A stretch of 64,000 nt of DNA, taken from positions 81,208-145,207 of the forward strand of contig KV908668.1 of assembly GCA_002005505.1 (NCBI GenBank). Direction: 5' to 3'. Within the stretch, counting starts at the first letter, position 1, and each line of letters begins with the position of its first letter. The position numbers and the translations under genes were made by a program. The DNA is from Botryococcus braunii. Lineage: Eukaryota > Chlorophyta > Trebouxiophyceae. The notes under the pieces are model-generated. The model was not told the origin of the DNA, searched no databases, and worked only from the letters and a program-made list of their open reading frames with translations. Shown here piece after piece: positions 23,427-34,874 of this stretch.

Positions 23427-26400
23427 TCACTCGCGTGAAACGACACCAAGTGTATTGCGATGAATCTTGAACAACACAGGGACGAGTGGTTTCGTAAAGA
23501 TGTCCGCCACATTCTTCTGGGTGGGTACATACTTCACGTCCACGTCACCCTGAATGACAGCAGCACGTGCATGGTGAAATGCCACAGCAACATGCTTGGT
23601 GTACTTGGAATTTACAAGATTCCGTAAATTCCGAACACACCCAGAGTTATCAATGAACAGAGGAGGTTTCCACACATCGACATGAATCTCCTCCAAGAAA
23701 CCGCGAAGCCAAATGGCTTCTTTGACAGCATGACTAGCAGCTCGAAACTCTGATTCCACTGTTGATGTAGCAGTGGCACTTTGTTTCTTGCTGCCCCAAA
23801 CAACTGACCCACCATAAACTTGGAACACGAAACCTGTAGTGGATGCTCGCATATCTAGATCACCCGCATAGTCGGCATCGACATAACCCTCAAGAGGAGA
23901 TGTGCCCCCACCAAGCTGGAGTGCAAGATCCCGAGTGTCCTTCAAATACCGGACCACTCGAAGACCTTCTTGCATATGTGCAGTGGTAGGTGTGCCTCTA
24001 TACCGTGAAAGAACCCCTACCGCATGAGCAATATCAGGACGTGTGGTATTAGCTAAATACAGAAGAGAGCCAATCAGCTCACAGTAACGATGCCCGGGTT
24101 CCAAAGCAACCCCAGCCCCATCAATGGGATTGGACTGAGTGGAGTGACTGGTGTGCACAAATGATTTACTCATGGGTGTGTCATAGGCCCGTGTGTCACC
24201 ACTAAGTCCAAAACTGTCCACCAATGCATCTATCTTCAGCCCACTACTCATCCACATCAGCTTCCGCTCTCGATCTCGAACAATCTGACATCCCAGGAAA
24301 TCCTTGACTTCCCCAAGATCATGAATAGAAAACTCTTTCCCTATAGTCTCCTTAAAGGCCAATACACGTGGGAGAGCCTTTGACATGATCAGCATGTCGT
24401 CTACAAAGAGAACCAAATACACAGGATCTTCCCCTGGAACATTTGACACATAGATTCCTGCATCTGACATGCATGCAGTAAATCCATGTTTAGCCAGTGT
24501 GGCATCAAGCGTATGATACCAGGCACGTGGAGCTTGTTTGAGGCCGTACAGAGCCTTACGCAAGCGACACACTTGGGGACCACCATTGTGAAATCCTGGA
24601 GGTTGAGTAACGTAAACCTCTTCCTCCAGATCCCCATTCAAAAAGGCCGTTTTTATATCGAGCTGATGAATTTCCATATCCTCAGCAGCTGCCTTACACA
24701 GAAGAACACGTCGAGCCCCAAAGCTACTGGTGGGTGCGAAGACCTCGTCCACATCAATACCCTGAATTTGACGACATCCTTGTGCAACAAGACGAGCTTT
24801 GTACCTTATAACATTACCATGGGCATCGACTTTAACAGAATAGATCCAGTGAACTGGGATGACTTTCTTTCCTCTGGGTCTTTCAGTGTACTCAAAGCAC
24901 TCATGAGCATCGAGAGAGTTCTTCTCCTCGATCATGGCTTGTTCCCAAAACACCCACTGATCAGACATTCGTGCCTCACGATAGTTACTTGGTACAGGAA
25001 TCTTGCTAAATCTCACTCCTGCAGGACTAGCAAGGCAAGCACGTAGAAAAGCAATACTGGCAGGTTCACTGGCATCCCCTCCTGAATCCGCCGTACGGAA
25101 CACACATGAAGGCATCTCCCCACTGGGTTCTGCCCCATCTTGCTCATGCAAAATGTCTCTAACAATCCTGGCAGATCCTGCCCATGGATTATCTGAGCTC
25201 TGCCTTGTGGCAGATGGCAGATTATCAAAGAATGCAACCTTGCCTCTGGATCTCATCTGACCCACTACTCTCCGTGCTTCCTGACTCCCGCTCTCATCTT
25301 CTCTCACAGCAGCAGCAGTTATCATCTCTTCATGTTCACATACCATCTCAGAATGGTCCACTGCGTCATGCACATTGCTAACTCGAAGTCGAGTTTCACG
25401 ATCAGATTCACATTTTGCATTAACAAGCCTCCCTACAGCCTCATCACGTACATGCATAGTAACAGCATTGCGCCCGGGGTGCGTGAAGTTGGAGACTTGG
25501 CCAGTGGTACTGCCATGAGTCTCAGTCGGGCTATGGTGCGAATCCCTCCACTGGTGGTTGGTGCAGAGGTCCCATGCCTGGTAGCAGCATGCATGCGCCT
25601 GGGCACCTCACTGACTCCAGGTGATTGGCTTGAGGATGCTGGACTAGGCGCAGTAGAACCAGGAGACCCCACTGGGGATGGCGGAAAGGGGGCGCAGGGT
25701 GCAGTGAGGTTGGAGTGCCTAGTGCGCGCAGGGGGTGCACAAGGTGCGCGGGGTGCAATGGGGTCTGGATGCAGTCGGGCAGTTTGAGGGCGAGCTGGGG
25801 AGGGTTCATCGTCCTCGCTACTGTTGTCCTCCATGGGAATTGTTGCCTCAGCGGATGCAGGGGTCTCCAATTCCACAGGATTCAGGTCCTGGTCCAGGCT
25901 GGGTCCCGGTTGGGGTGAGGCTGGGTCCGGATCCAGGCTAGATCCAGTCTGGGTTGCAGAAACAGGACCAGGCCCAGCAGCTTGCAGCCCAATGGCAGAC
26001 GCACCACTCTGGCTCTCCACAAAATGTACACTCGGAGACACCACTGTCCTACCAGGCAGTCGGACCTTGTACCCCTTGGTGTGTGGACAGTATCCCACAA
26101 ACATACCTGCCTCAGACTGTGCACCCAAAGATGACACCTGGTGTTTGGCATGTTTCACGTATGCCAAACAGCCCCACTTGCGCAAATGGGACAGATCAGG
26201 GACAGAGCCAGTGAACATTTCAAATGGGGTTTTCTCCTGACCAGAGACTGGCATCACATTATGTAAATATGCAGCAGTAAGCATTGCATCCACCCAAAGA
26301 CTCTCATCTGCCTGAACACCCAACAGCAATGTTCTGGCCTTCTCTTTCAATGTTCGATTCATTCTCTCAGCAACTCCATTCTGCTGTGGAGTATACGCGG

Positions 26401-28363
26401 CAGAGGTCTCAGTGTGAATGCCATTCTCTGTACAGAACCCATGAAACGTTTTATTCAAGAACTCTGTGCCCCTGTCAGTCCTAACCGCCTTAACCTTGGA
26501 TTCTGTCTGTCTCTCCCAGTATGTAATAGTGTCTGTCAAATGAGATGCAATGGTAGCCTTGCTAGTGACTGGTAACACTGAAACGAAATTAGACAACTCA
26601 TCCACTACTGTGACAGAAAACTTTTCCCCTTCAACGCCAGGAGTTGACATGGCACCAACCGTATCCGCATGTATTCGATGCAGTACTCGAGGCGGCTCAT
26701 GTGAACTTGGCTTGAAAGATGGTTTACACTGCTTTCCCCGAACACAAGGGTCACAGTGAGTATCGCACTTTGAACAAGGAAGAAGGGACACAGGTATCCC
26801 AGTACACAACTCCTCCCTGCTCAAACGCTCTGTGGCTGTCTTCCCAGGATGCCCTAACCTCTCATGCCAAAGTTTTCGCAACTTGCAGTTATGTGCAGGT
26901 TTGTGCGCAGCATGATGTGCAGACATAGGGTTCACACACACTTGACAAGCCACCTGATATTTGGTGGGATAAATTCCCCTCAGAACATACAACCCATATC
27001 TTTCTACAAGGCTGCACTCCCAACCCATGGGTCCCACCAGACTGCTGTAGGTCCCATTCTCACGTGGAACAAATTGAATACCATCCCTTACCCCAGCTGA
27101 TACAGACAAGAGATTTGTGCTGGCCTGTGGAACACATTGTACATTATGGAGCCACAGTAACTTCCCTTCTGCATTCACCAGACACACACTCCCACTAGCA
27201 ATGATGGAACCATGAGACTCTGATGTAGCCAACTGCAGTTGACGTGGTTCTGTGTACACTGTGGGGTTCTGCAATACACCAAAGTCATTAACCAGGTGGA
27301 CAGTAGCCCCAGAGTCCACAAGCCATTCCTCGCACGAATGCCCTATCCCACCACTTTGTAATACATTAAACGTCACACTGGGCAGTGAGATAGGAACGGC
27401 TTCTGCGTTTTTAGGACATGGAACATGGGTACTGTTGGATGCAGAGGGAACACTTGGCAGTGAATGCTTACTTCTGTCGCCAGCTTGCTCCTCTCCAGTA
27501 CCCTTTTTCCATTTTGTGCACTCCTTGCTGATGTGTCCACGGCTCCCACACTCCCAGCACCTGACTTTTCGTGACCTCTTTCTGTCTTGCTCTGACTGGT
27601 CTGCCTCAGGGTCCTGGGACTTTGGGAGGACTGCCGCTGCCTTGGGAAGAGGTCGAGGGAGCTGGTCATTGAAGCCAGCACCATAGGCATGGCTCTGCAG
27701 GATTTTTACCACATCTTCTGAGGAGCGCCCGCAACAATGCCCATAGAGTGCTCCTTTGAACTGTGCTAGCTCAGTGGGGAGACAATCCACAATAGCATTA
27801 GTGACATCTTCGGGGTCAATGGAGTGGGAGTTGTCCAGGAGGTTCTGGAAAAGTATGAACTTTTTCATGACAAATGTCTCGAACGTCTCCTCCCTGGTCA
27901 TGTGCTCTGTTTTGAGTGTGTGTAGCCACTGGCGGTTAACAGACTTGTTGTGTCCTCCAGTGAATTTATTGGCTATGTATAACAGGGCATCAAAGGCAGA
28001 GGGCTACATTGTCAACATAGGACTCCACTCCACTGGGACACTGCCAGTGATCAGCATCATGGCAGCAGCATTTGCTCTCGTGAAAGGAAGGGGTTTCTGA
28101 AAGGCCTCCGTGCACTCCTTGTGGATGGCTGCAGTGGTCAGATCATAAAGCCAGGACTTGAAATTCCACCCATCCTTTAATAAGGGATGGGCTACCTTAA
28201 CATTTGTTGTTGATGGCTTTGTTGTGTCCTCGTGCAGTAAGGCTGTCAGTATCGAAACCACTGGGAGTGCTGTCTTCTCCTGTTCTGTGGATTGACCACC
28301 CAGACTTACAGGAGGCTGTTGGTTCAGCTGGTCCATTGGAGATGATTCCGCAGACTGGGTCAT
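23427..28363 (-). pseudogene. gag-pol: A2 gag-pol polyprotein, broken
   Basis: Start ATG at 28363 (MTQSAESSPM). Domains in order: copia Gag core, zinc knuckle CWECGSRGHISKEC, protease WLVDSGATVHLV, pre-integrase WHERLGHPGKTA...CDPCVRGKQC, integrase core (IHADTVGAM, RTDRGTEF, GVAERMNR), Pro/Ser-rich linker, RT (YGLKQAPRAWY, LFVDDMLIM), and RNase H (GYVDADYAGD, STVESEF) to the stop at 23427. Defects: a TAG at 28004-28006 where A3 has a Lys codon, and a deletion of 340 bp at 25470/25471 relative to A4 59895-60234, which removes part of the linker and shifts the frame. The RT-RNase H half is otherwise intact. Confidence 0.92.
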
Positions 28364-28478
28364 TGTGTGAAAGGTTATGGGTTTCTGCAAGTCTGGGTCA
28401 CTTTGCAGATATGAATCGTTCTGGATATGACGTGCAGCAGGTATTCAAGGCGGACTCCTCGTACTCTGCAACCTTGGC

Positions 28479-28514
28479 TTCGGCGTAGCTCGATGGGCAG
28501 GTGGGCCCATAACC
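28479..28514 (-). promoter_or_regulatory. A2 primer-binding site and tRNA-like leader
   Basis: The 15 nt 28500-28514 read GGTGGGCCCATAACC on the plus strand, the anticodon arm of a plant-type initiator tRNA-Met (anticodon CAT). They touch the LTR at 28515. The element RNA thus carries GGTTATGGGCCCACC as PBS, the same sort used by Drosophila copia, which primes with a cleaved 5' half of tRNA-iMet. Further out, 28479-28499 starts TTCGGCGTAGCTCG, which resembles the 5' acceptor and D-arm of a tRNA. The same segments are at 32883-32918 (A3) and 63230-63265 (A4). Confidence 0.8.
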
Positions 28515-28531
28515 TGTGAAAGGTTATGGGC
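28505..28531 (-). promoter_or_regulatory. Hairpin joining U5 end and PBS of Copia-A
   Basis: Perfect inverted repeat with 10-bp arms GCCCATAACC (28505-28514) and GGTTATGGGC (28522-28531) around TGTGAAA. One arm is the PBS and the other is the LTR end, so the RNA can hide its own PBS. It is also present at A3 (about 32909-32935). At A4 (about 63256) one G is missing. Confidence 0.8.
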
Positions 28532-29945
28532 AGAGAGAACACCTGTAAGTCCGCAAAAGGATTTGTCAATGCACTTGTAGAGGTTTCGTCAGTCAGACCT
28601 CGACACACCCTTTGCGCGCGACTGATACAGGTTCGACAGGAGCGCCTTCCCTTGCGGCAACCAAAAAGCAAGTGCGACTGTCTCAAACACAAATCAAATA
28701 TGCAATAGCAAGCTTCAACTTGTAGCAAACAGACAGGACTTCCATTCCGTGGCACAGGATTCGGCCAACCAACGAATCGATTACATGGGACAATATTACT
28801 GCTTGCCCTACTGGCACAATCTCATATACGCATAAATTACTTCTCACATCAGCTAGTTTTATAGCATCGTCTCAAACATGTTCTGTGCCGGACCTGAGTC
28901 CGGCACACTCGTTCCCTTGACGACCTAATAGCACAGCTTTGCGACAGTCAACGAAATATCTAACCAAATAGGAATTATATCATTAAATAACAACTACATC
29001 AATACCTGTAAGTCCGCAAAAGGATTTGTCAATGCACTTGTAGAGGTTTCGTCAGTCAGACCTCGACACACCTATTGCCCCGAGCATTACGATTTAGCCA
29101 GAGCAATGAGCAACATTGCAAATGCAGTGGTTATCAAATACATCATGCTATTCTATCATCTGTCAAAGTGCCAACGTACCCTTTGCGCGCGACTGATACA
29201 GGTTCGACAGGAGCGCCTTCCCTTGCGGCAACCAAAAAGCAAGTGCGACTGTCTCAAACACAAATCAAATATGCAATAGCAAGCTTCAACTTGTAGCAAA
29301 CAGACAGGACTTCCATTCCGTGGCACAGGATTCGGCCAACCAACGAATGACGAGTCTGTCGCCTCCAGCAGTTAAATACCTGACCGTGTTTGGCGCCCAA
29401 GGGACTCGATAAAAGTCGAGTCCCTGAAAGCTTCTCATTCCAAAAGGTCCCTAATTGGTAATCCAATACGGATGATGTGTCCTAGACAAAATACCTAAAG
29501 GTCCCATTTTCTGTACCTAATTAAACACACTGATGTGGCCGCCTAAGAATTAGTTTGACTGACCTCGAAGACGTATTCGAGGTCCCAAAAACAAGTTCCA
29601 CTGAGTGCCACGATGCTGTGTGAGTCAATGCAAAGTTGTCCAAACCTCTATGTGAAGTTACGTGAGGAAGACTGAGGTCTGTCAAGGAATTATGTCGCTT
29701 CACAGCCAAGTTCCTAGGACTAGCTGGAAGAAGTATGCAGTAGTTTGCACCTAAGGCCCAACAGTGTTGTGCCGTCCAGGGCAGCCTGGCATGCACGACT
29801 GTTTTGCCTAGGATGAGTCAGAAGAATACCTCTGAATAAGTCCAACAGTAATGCTCCCTGAGTAATTACCTGATCTAGGTCATTACTTACAATAATCAGT
29901 AATGCTCCCTAAGTAATTACCTGATCTAGGTCATTACCTACAACA
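28515..29945 (-). repeat. Middle LTR of the composite (A2 5' LTR)
   Basis: 1431 bp, same length and same 51-bp end duplication as 21810-23240. A minus-strand TATAAAA at 28857-28863 is a candidate promoter for A2. On its right it is followed without spacer by GAATC and the middle of A3 pol. Confidence 0.9.
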
Positions 29946-32767
29946 GAATCCTCCACTGGTGGTTGGTGCAGAGGTCCATGCCTGGTAGCAGCATGCATGC
30001 GCCTGGGCACCTCACTGACTCCAGGTGATTGGCTTGAGGATGCTGGACGAGGCGCTGTAGAGCCAGGAGACGCCACTGGGGATGACGCGGCGGGGGCGCA
30101 GGGTGCAGTGAGGTTGGAGTGCCTAGTGCGCGCAGGGGGTGCACAAGGTGCGCGGGGTGCAGTGGGGTCTGGATGCAGTCGGGCAGTTTGAGGGCGAGCT
30201 GGGGAGGGTTCATCGTCCTCGCTACTGTTGTCCTCCATGGGAATTGTTGCCTCAGTGGATGCAGGGGTCTCCAATTCCACAGGATTCAGGTCCTGGTCCA
30301 GGCTGGGTCCCGGTTGAGGTGAGGCTGGGTCCGGATCCAGGCTAGATCCAGGCTGGGTTGCAGATACAGGACCGGGCCCAGCAGCCTACAGCCCAATGGC
30401 AGACGCACCACTCTGGCTCTCCACAAAATGTACACTCGGAGACACCACTGTCCTACCAGGCAGTCGGACCTTGTACCCCTTGGTGTGTGGACAGTATCCC
30501 ACAAACATACCTGCCTCAGACTGCGCACCCAAAGATGACACCTGGTGTTTGGCATGTTTCACGTATGCCAAACAGCCCCACTTGCGCAAATGGGACAGAT
30601 CAGGGACAGAGCCAGTGAACATTTCAAATGGGGTTTTCTCCTGACCAGAGACTGGCATCACATTATGTAAATATGCAGCAGTAAGCATTGCATCCACCCA
30701 AAGACTCTCATCTGCCTGAACACCCAACAGCAATGTTCTGGCCTTCTCTTTCAATGTTCGATTCATTCTCTCAGCAACTCCATTCTGCTGTGGAGTATAC
30801 GCGGCAGAGGTCTCAGTGTGAATGCCATTCTCTGTACAGAACCCATGAAACGTTTTATTCAAGAACTCTGTGCCCCTGTCAGTCCTAACCGCCTTAACCT
30901 TGGATTCTGTCTGTCTCTCCCAGTATGTAATAGTGTCTGTCAAATGAGATGCAATGGTAGCCTTGCTAGTGACTGGTAACACTGAAACGAAATTAGACAA
31001 CTCATCCACTACTGTGACAGAAAACTTTTCCCCTTCAACGCCAGGAGTTGACATGGCACCAACCGTATCCGCATGTATTCGATGCAGTACTCGAGGCGGC
31101 TCATGTGAACTTGGCTTGAAAGATGGTTTACACTGCTTTCCCCGAACACAAGGGTCACAGTGAGTATCGCACTTTGAACAAGGAAGAAGGGACACAGGTA
31201 TCCCAGTACACAACTCCTCCCTGCTCAAACGCTCTGTGGCTGTCTTCCCAGGATGCCCTAACCTCTCATGCCAAAGTTTTCGCAACTTGCAGTTATGTGC
31301 AGGTTTGTGCGCAGCATGATGTGCAGACATAGGGTTCACACACACTTGACAAGCCACCTGATATTTGGTGGGATAAATTCCCCTCAGAACATTCAACCCA
31401 TATCTTTCTACAATGCTGCACTCCCAACCCATGGGTCCCACCAGACTGCTGTAGGTCCCATTCTCACGTGGAACAAATTGAATACCATCCCTTACCCCAG
31501 CTGATACAGACAAGAGATTTGTGCTGGCCTGTGGAACACATTGTACATTATGGAGCCACAGTAACTGCCCTTCTGCATTCACCAGACACACACTCCCACT
31601 AGCAATGATGGAACCATGAGACTCTGATGTAGCCAACTGCAGTTGACGTGGTTCTGTGTACACTGTGGGGTTCTGCAATACACCAAAGTCATTAACCAGG
31701 TGGACAGTAGCCCCAGAGTCCACAAGCCATTCTTCGCACGAGTGCCCTATCCCACCACTCTGTAATACATTAAACGTCACACTGGGCAGTGAGATAGGAA
31801 CGGCTTCTGCGTTTTTAGGACATGGAACATGGGTACTGTTGGATGCAGAGGGAACACTTGGCAGTGAATGCTTACTTCTGTCGCCAGCTTGCTCCTCTCC
31901 AGTACCCTTTTTCCATTTTGTGCACTCCTTGCTGATGTGTCCACGGCTCCCACACTCCCAGCACCTGACTTTTCGTGACCTCTTTCTGTCTTGCTCTGAC
32001 TGGTCTGCCTCAGGGTCCTGGGACTTTGGGAGGACTGCCGCTGCCTTGGGAAGAGGTCGAGGGAGCAGGTCATTGAAGCCAGCACCATAGGCATGGCTCT
32101 GCAGGATTTTTACCACATCTTCTGAGGAGCGCCCGCAACAATGCCCATAGAGTGCTCCTTTGAACTGTGCTAGCTCAGTGGGGAGACAATCCACAATAGC
32201 ATTAGTGACATCTTCGGGGTCAATGGAGTGGGAGTTGTCCAGGAGGTTCTGGAAAAGTATGAATTTTTTCATGACAAATGTCTCGAACGTCTCCTCCCTG
32301 GTCATGTGCTCTGTTTTGAGTGTGTGTAGCCACTGGCGGTTAACAGACTTGTTGTGTCCTCCAGTGAACTTATTGGCTATGTATAACAGGGCATCAAAGG
32401 CAGAGGGCTTCATTGTCAACATAGGACTCCACTCCACTGGGACACTGCCAGTGATCAGCATCATGGCAGCAGCATTTGCTCTCGTGAAAGGAAGGGGTTT
32501 CTGAAAGGCCTCCGTGCACTCCTTGTGGATAGCTGCAGTGGTCAGATCATAAAGCCAGGACTTGAAATTCCACCCATCCTTTAATAAGGGATGGGCTACC
32601 TTAACATTTGTTGTTGATGGCTTTGTTGTGTCCTCGTGCAGTAAGGCTGTCAGTATCGAAACCACTGGGAGTGCTGTCTTCTCCTGTTCTGTGGATTGAC
32701 CACCCAGACTTACAGGAGGCTGTTGGTTCAGCTGGTCCATTGGAGATGATTCCGCAGACTGGGTCAT
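29946..32767 (-). pseudogene. gag-pol: A3 gag, protease and integrase (RT and RNase H missing)
   Basis: Start ATG at 32767. One open frame of about 793 residues down to a TAG at 30386-30388, and the same frame continues to 29946 without recognisable domains (Pro/Thr-rich linker). It holds an intact Gag core, zinc knuckle CWECGSRGHISKEC (about residue 267), protease WLVDSGATVHLV, pre-integrase and an integrase core with all three catalytic residues. The stop replaces a Gln codon seen in A4. Everything downstream (RT, RNase H, 3' LTR) is missing because A2 inserted here and a later deletion took the rest. As it stands it could in principle give Gag, protease and integrase but no RT. Confidence 0.9.
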
Positions 32768-32918
32768 TGTGTGAAAGGTTATGGGTTTCTGCAAGTCTGG
32801 GTCACTTTGCAGATATGAATCGTTCTGGATATGACGTGCAGCAGGTATTCAAGGCGGACTCCTCGTACTCTGCAACCTTGGCTTCGGCGTAGCTCGATGG
32901 GCAGGTGGGCCCATAACC

Positions 32919-34869
32919 TGTGAAAGGTTATGGGCAGAGAGAACACCTGTAAGTCCGCAAAAGGATTTGTCAATGCACTTGTAGAGGTTTCGTCAGTCAG
33001 ACCTCGACACACCCTTTGCGCGCGACTGATACAGGTTCGACAGGAGCGCCTTCCCTTGCGGCAACCAAAAAGCAAGTGCGACTGTCTCAAACACAAATCA
33101 AATATGCAATAGCAAGCTTCAACTTGTAGCAAACAGACAGGACTTCCATTCCGTGGCACAGGATTCGGCCAACCAACGAATCGATTACATGGGACAATAT
33201 TACTGCTTGCCCTACTGGCACAATCTCATATACGCATAAATTACTTCTCACATCAGCTGGTTTTATAGCATCGTCTCAAACATGTTCTGTGCCGGACCTG
33301 AGTCCGGCACACTCGTTCCCTTGACGACCTAATAGCACAGCTTTGCGACAGTCAACGAAATATCTAACCAAATAGGAATTATATCATTAAATCACAACTA
33401 CATCAATACCTGTAAGTCCGCAAAAGGATTTGTCAATGCACTTGTAGAGGTTTCGTCAGTCAGACCTCGACACACCTATTGCCCCGAGCATTACGATTTA
33501 GCCAGAGCAATGAGCAACATTGCAAATGCAGTGGTTATCAAATACATCATGCTATTCTATCATCTGTCAAAGTGCCAACGTACCCTTTGCGCGCGACTGA
33601 TACAGGTTCGACAGGAGCGCCTTCCCTTGCGGCAACCAAAAAGCAAGTGCGACTGTCTCAAACACAAATCAAATATGCAATAGCAAGCTTCAACTTGTAG
33701 CAAACAGACAGGACTTCCATTCCGTGGCACAGGATTCGGCCAACCAACGAATCGATTACATGGGACAATATTACTGCTTGCCCTACTGGCACAATCTCAT
33801 ATACGCATAAATTACTTCTCACATCAGCTGGTTTTATAGCATCGTCTCAAACATGTTCTGTGCCGGACCTGAGTCCGGCACACTCGTTCCCTTGACGACC
33901 TAATAGCACAGCTTTGCGACAGTCAACGAAATATCTAACCAAATAGGAATTATATCATTAAATCACAACTACATCAATACCTGTAAGTCCGCAAAAGGAT
34001 TTGTCAATGCACTTGTAGAGGTTTCGTCAGTCAGACCTCGACACACCTATTGCCCCGAGCATTACGATTTAGCCAGAGCAATGAGCAACATTGCAAATGC
34101 AGTGGTTATCAAATACATCATGCTATTCTATCATCTGTCAAAGTGCCAACGTACCCTTTGCGCGCGACTGATACAGGTTCGACAGGAGCGCCTTCCCTTG
34201 CGGCAACCAAAAAGCAAGTGCGACTGTCTCAAACACAAATCAAATATGCAATAGCAAGCTTCAACTTGTAGCAAACAGACAGGACTTCCATTCCGTGGCA
34301 CAGGATTCGGCCAACCAACGAATGACGAGTGTGTCGCCTCCAGCAGTTAAATACCTGACCGTGTTTGGCGCCCAAGGGACTCGATAAAAGTCGAGTCCCT
34401 GAAAGCTTCTCATTCCAAAAGGTCCCTAATTGGTAATCCAATACGGATGATGTGTCCTAGACAAAATACCTAAAGGTCCCATTTTCTGTACCTAATTAAA
34501 CACACTGATGTGGCCGCCTAAGAATTAGTTTGACTGACCTCGAAGACGTATTCGAGGTCCCAAAAACAAGTTCCACTGAGTGCCACGATGCTGTGTGAGT
34601 CAATGCAAAGTTGTCCAAACCTCTATGTGAAGTTACGTGAGGAAGACTGAGGTCTGTCAAGGAATTATGTCGCTTCACAGCCAAGTTCCTAGGACTAGCT
34701 GGAAGAAGTATGCAGTAGTTTGCACCTAAGGCCCAACAGTGTTGTGCCGTCCAGGGCAGCCTGGCATGCACGACTGTTTTGCCTAGGATGAGTCAGAAGA
34801 ATACCTCTGAATAAGTCCAACAGTAATGCTCCCTAAGTAATTACCTGATCTAGGTCATTACCTACAACA
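32919..34869 (-). repeat. Right LTR of the composite (A3 5' LTR, expanded)
   Basis: 1951 bp. It holds an extra 571-bp unit: the stretch from CGATTACATGGG through the ~170-bp repeat occurs twice in tandem (about 33180-33750 and 33751-34321). 571 bp is the distance between the two ~170-bp repeats of a normal LTR, so unequal exchange between them explains it. Confidence 0.88.
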
Positions 34870-34874
34870 CTCTG

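Larger units (their letters stand above)
21810..34869 (-). mobile_element. Three-LTR Copia-A composite (A2 inside A3)
   Basis: 13,060 bp bounded by TGTGAAAGG and CTACAACA and by one duplication, CTCTG (21805-21809 and 34870-34874). The order is LTR 1431 bp, A2 internal, LTR 1431 bp, truncated A3 internal, LTR 1951 bp, all minus. A3 starts at GAATC immediately after the middle LTR, in mid-pol, so its RT and RNase H are missing. The simplest history is that A3 inserted into B1, A2 inserted into A3 at GAATC, and then the left LTRs of A3 and A2 recombined, deleting the A3 part between them. Confidence 0.85.

Noticed and set aside
27252..27686. 144-codon plus-strand ORF, repeated in A3 and A4
   Set aside because: Antisense shadow of the Copia-A gag/protease region.
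28479..28514. A tRNA gene at the Copia-A leader
   Set aside because: Only a 5'-half-like segment is present, about four bases short, with no T-arm or 3' acceptor; it is a PBS with a tRNA-like extension.
21810..34869. Simple tandem duplication of one Copia-A element
   Set aside because: A3 stops in mid-pol exactly at an LTR terminus and the LTRs differ in length in a way that fits nesting plus deletion better.
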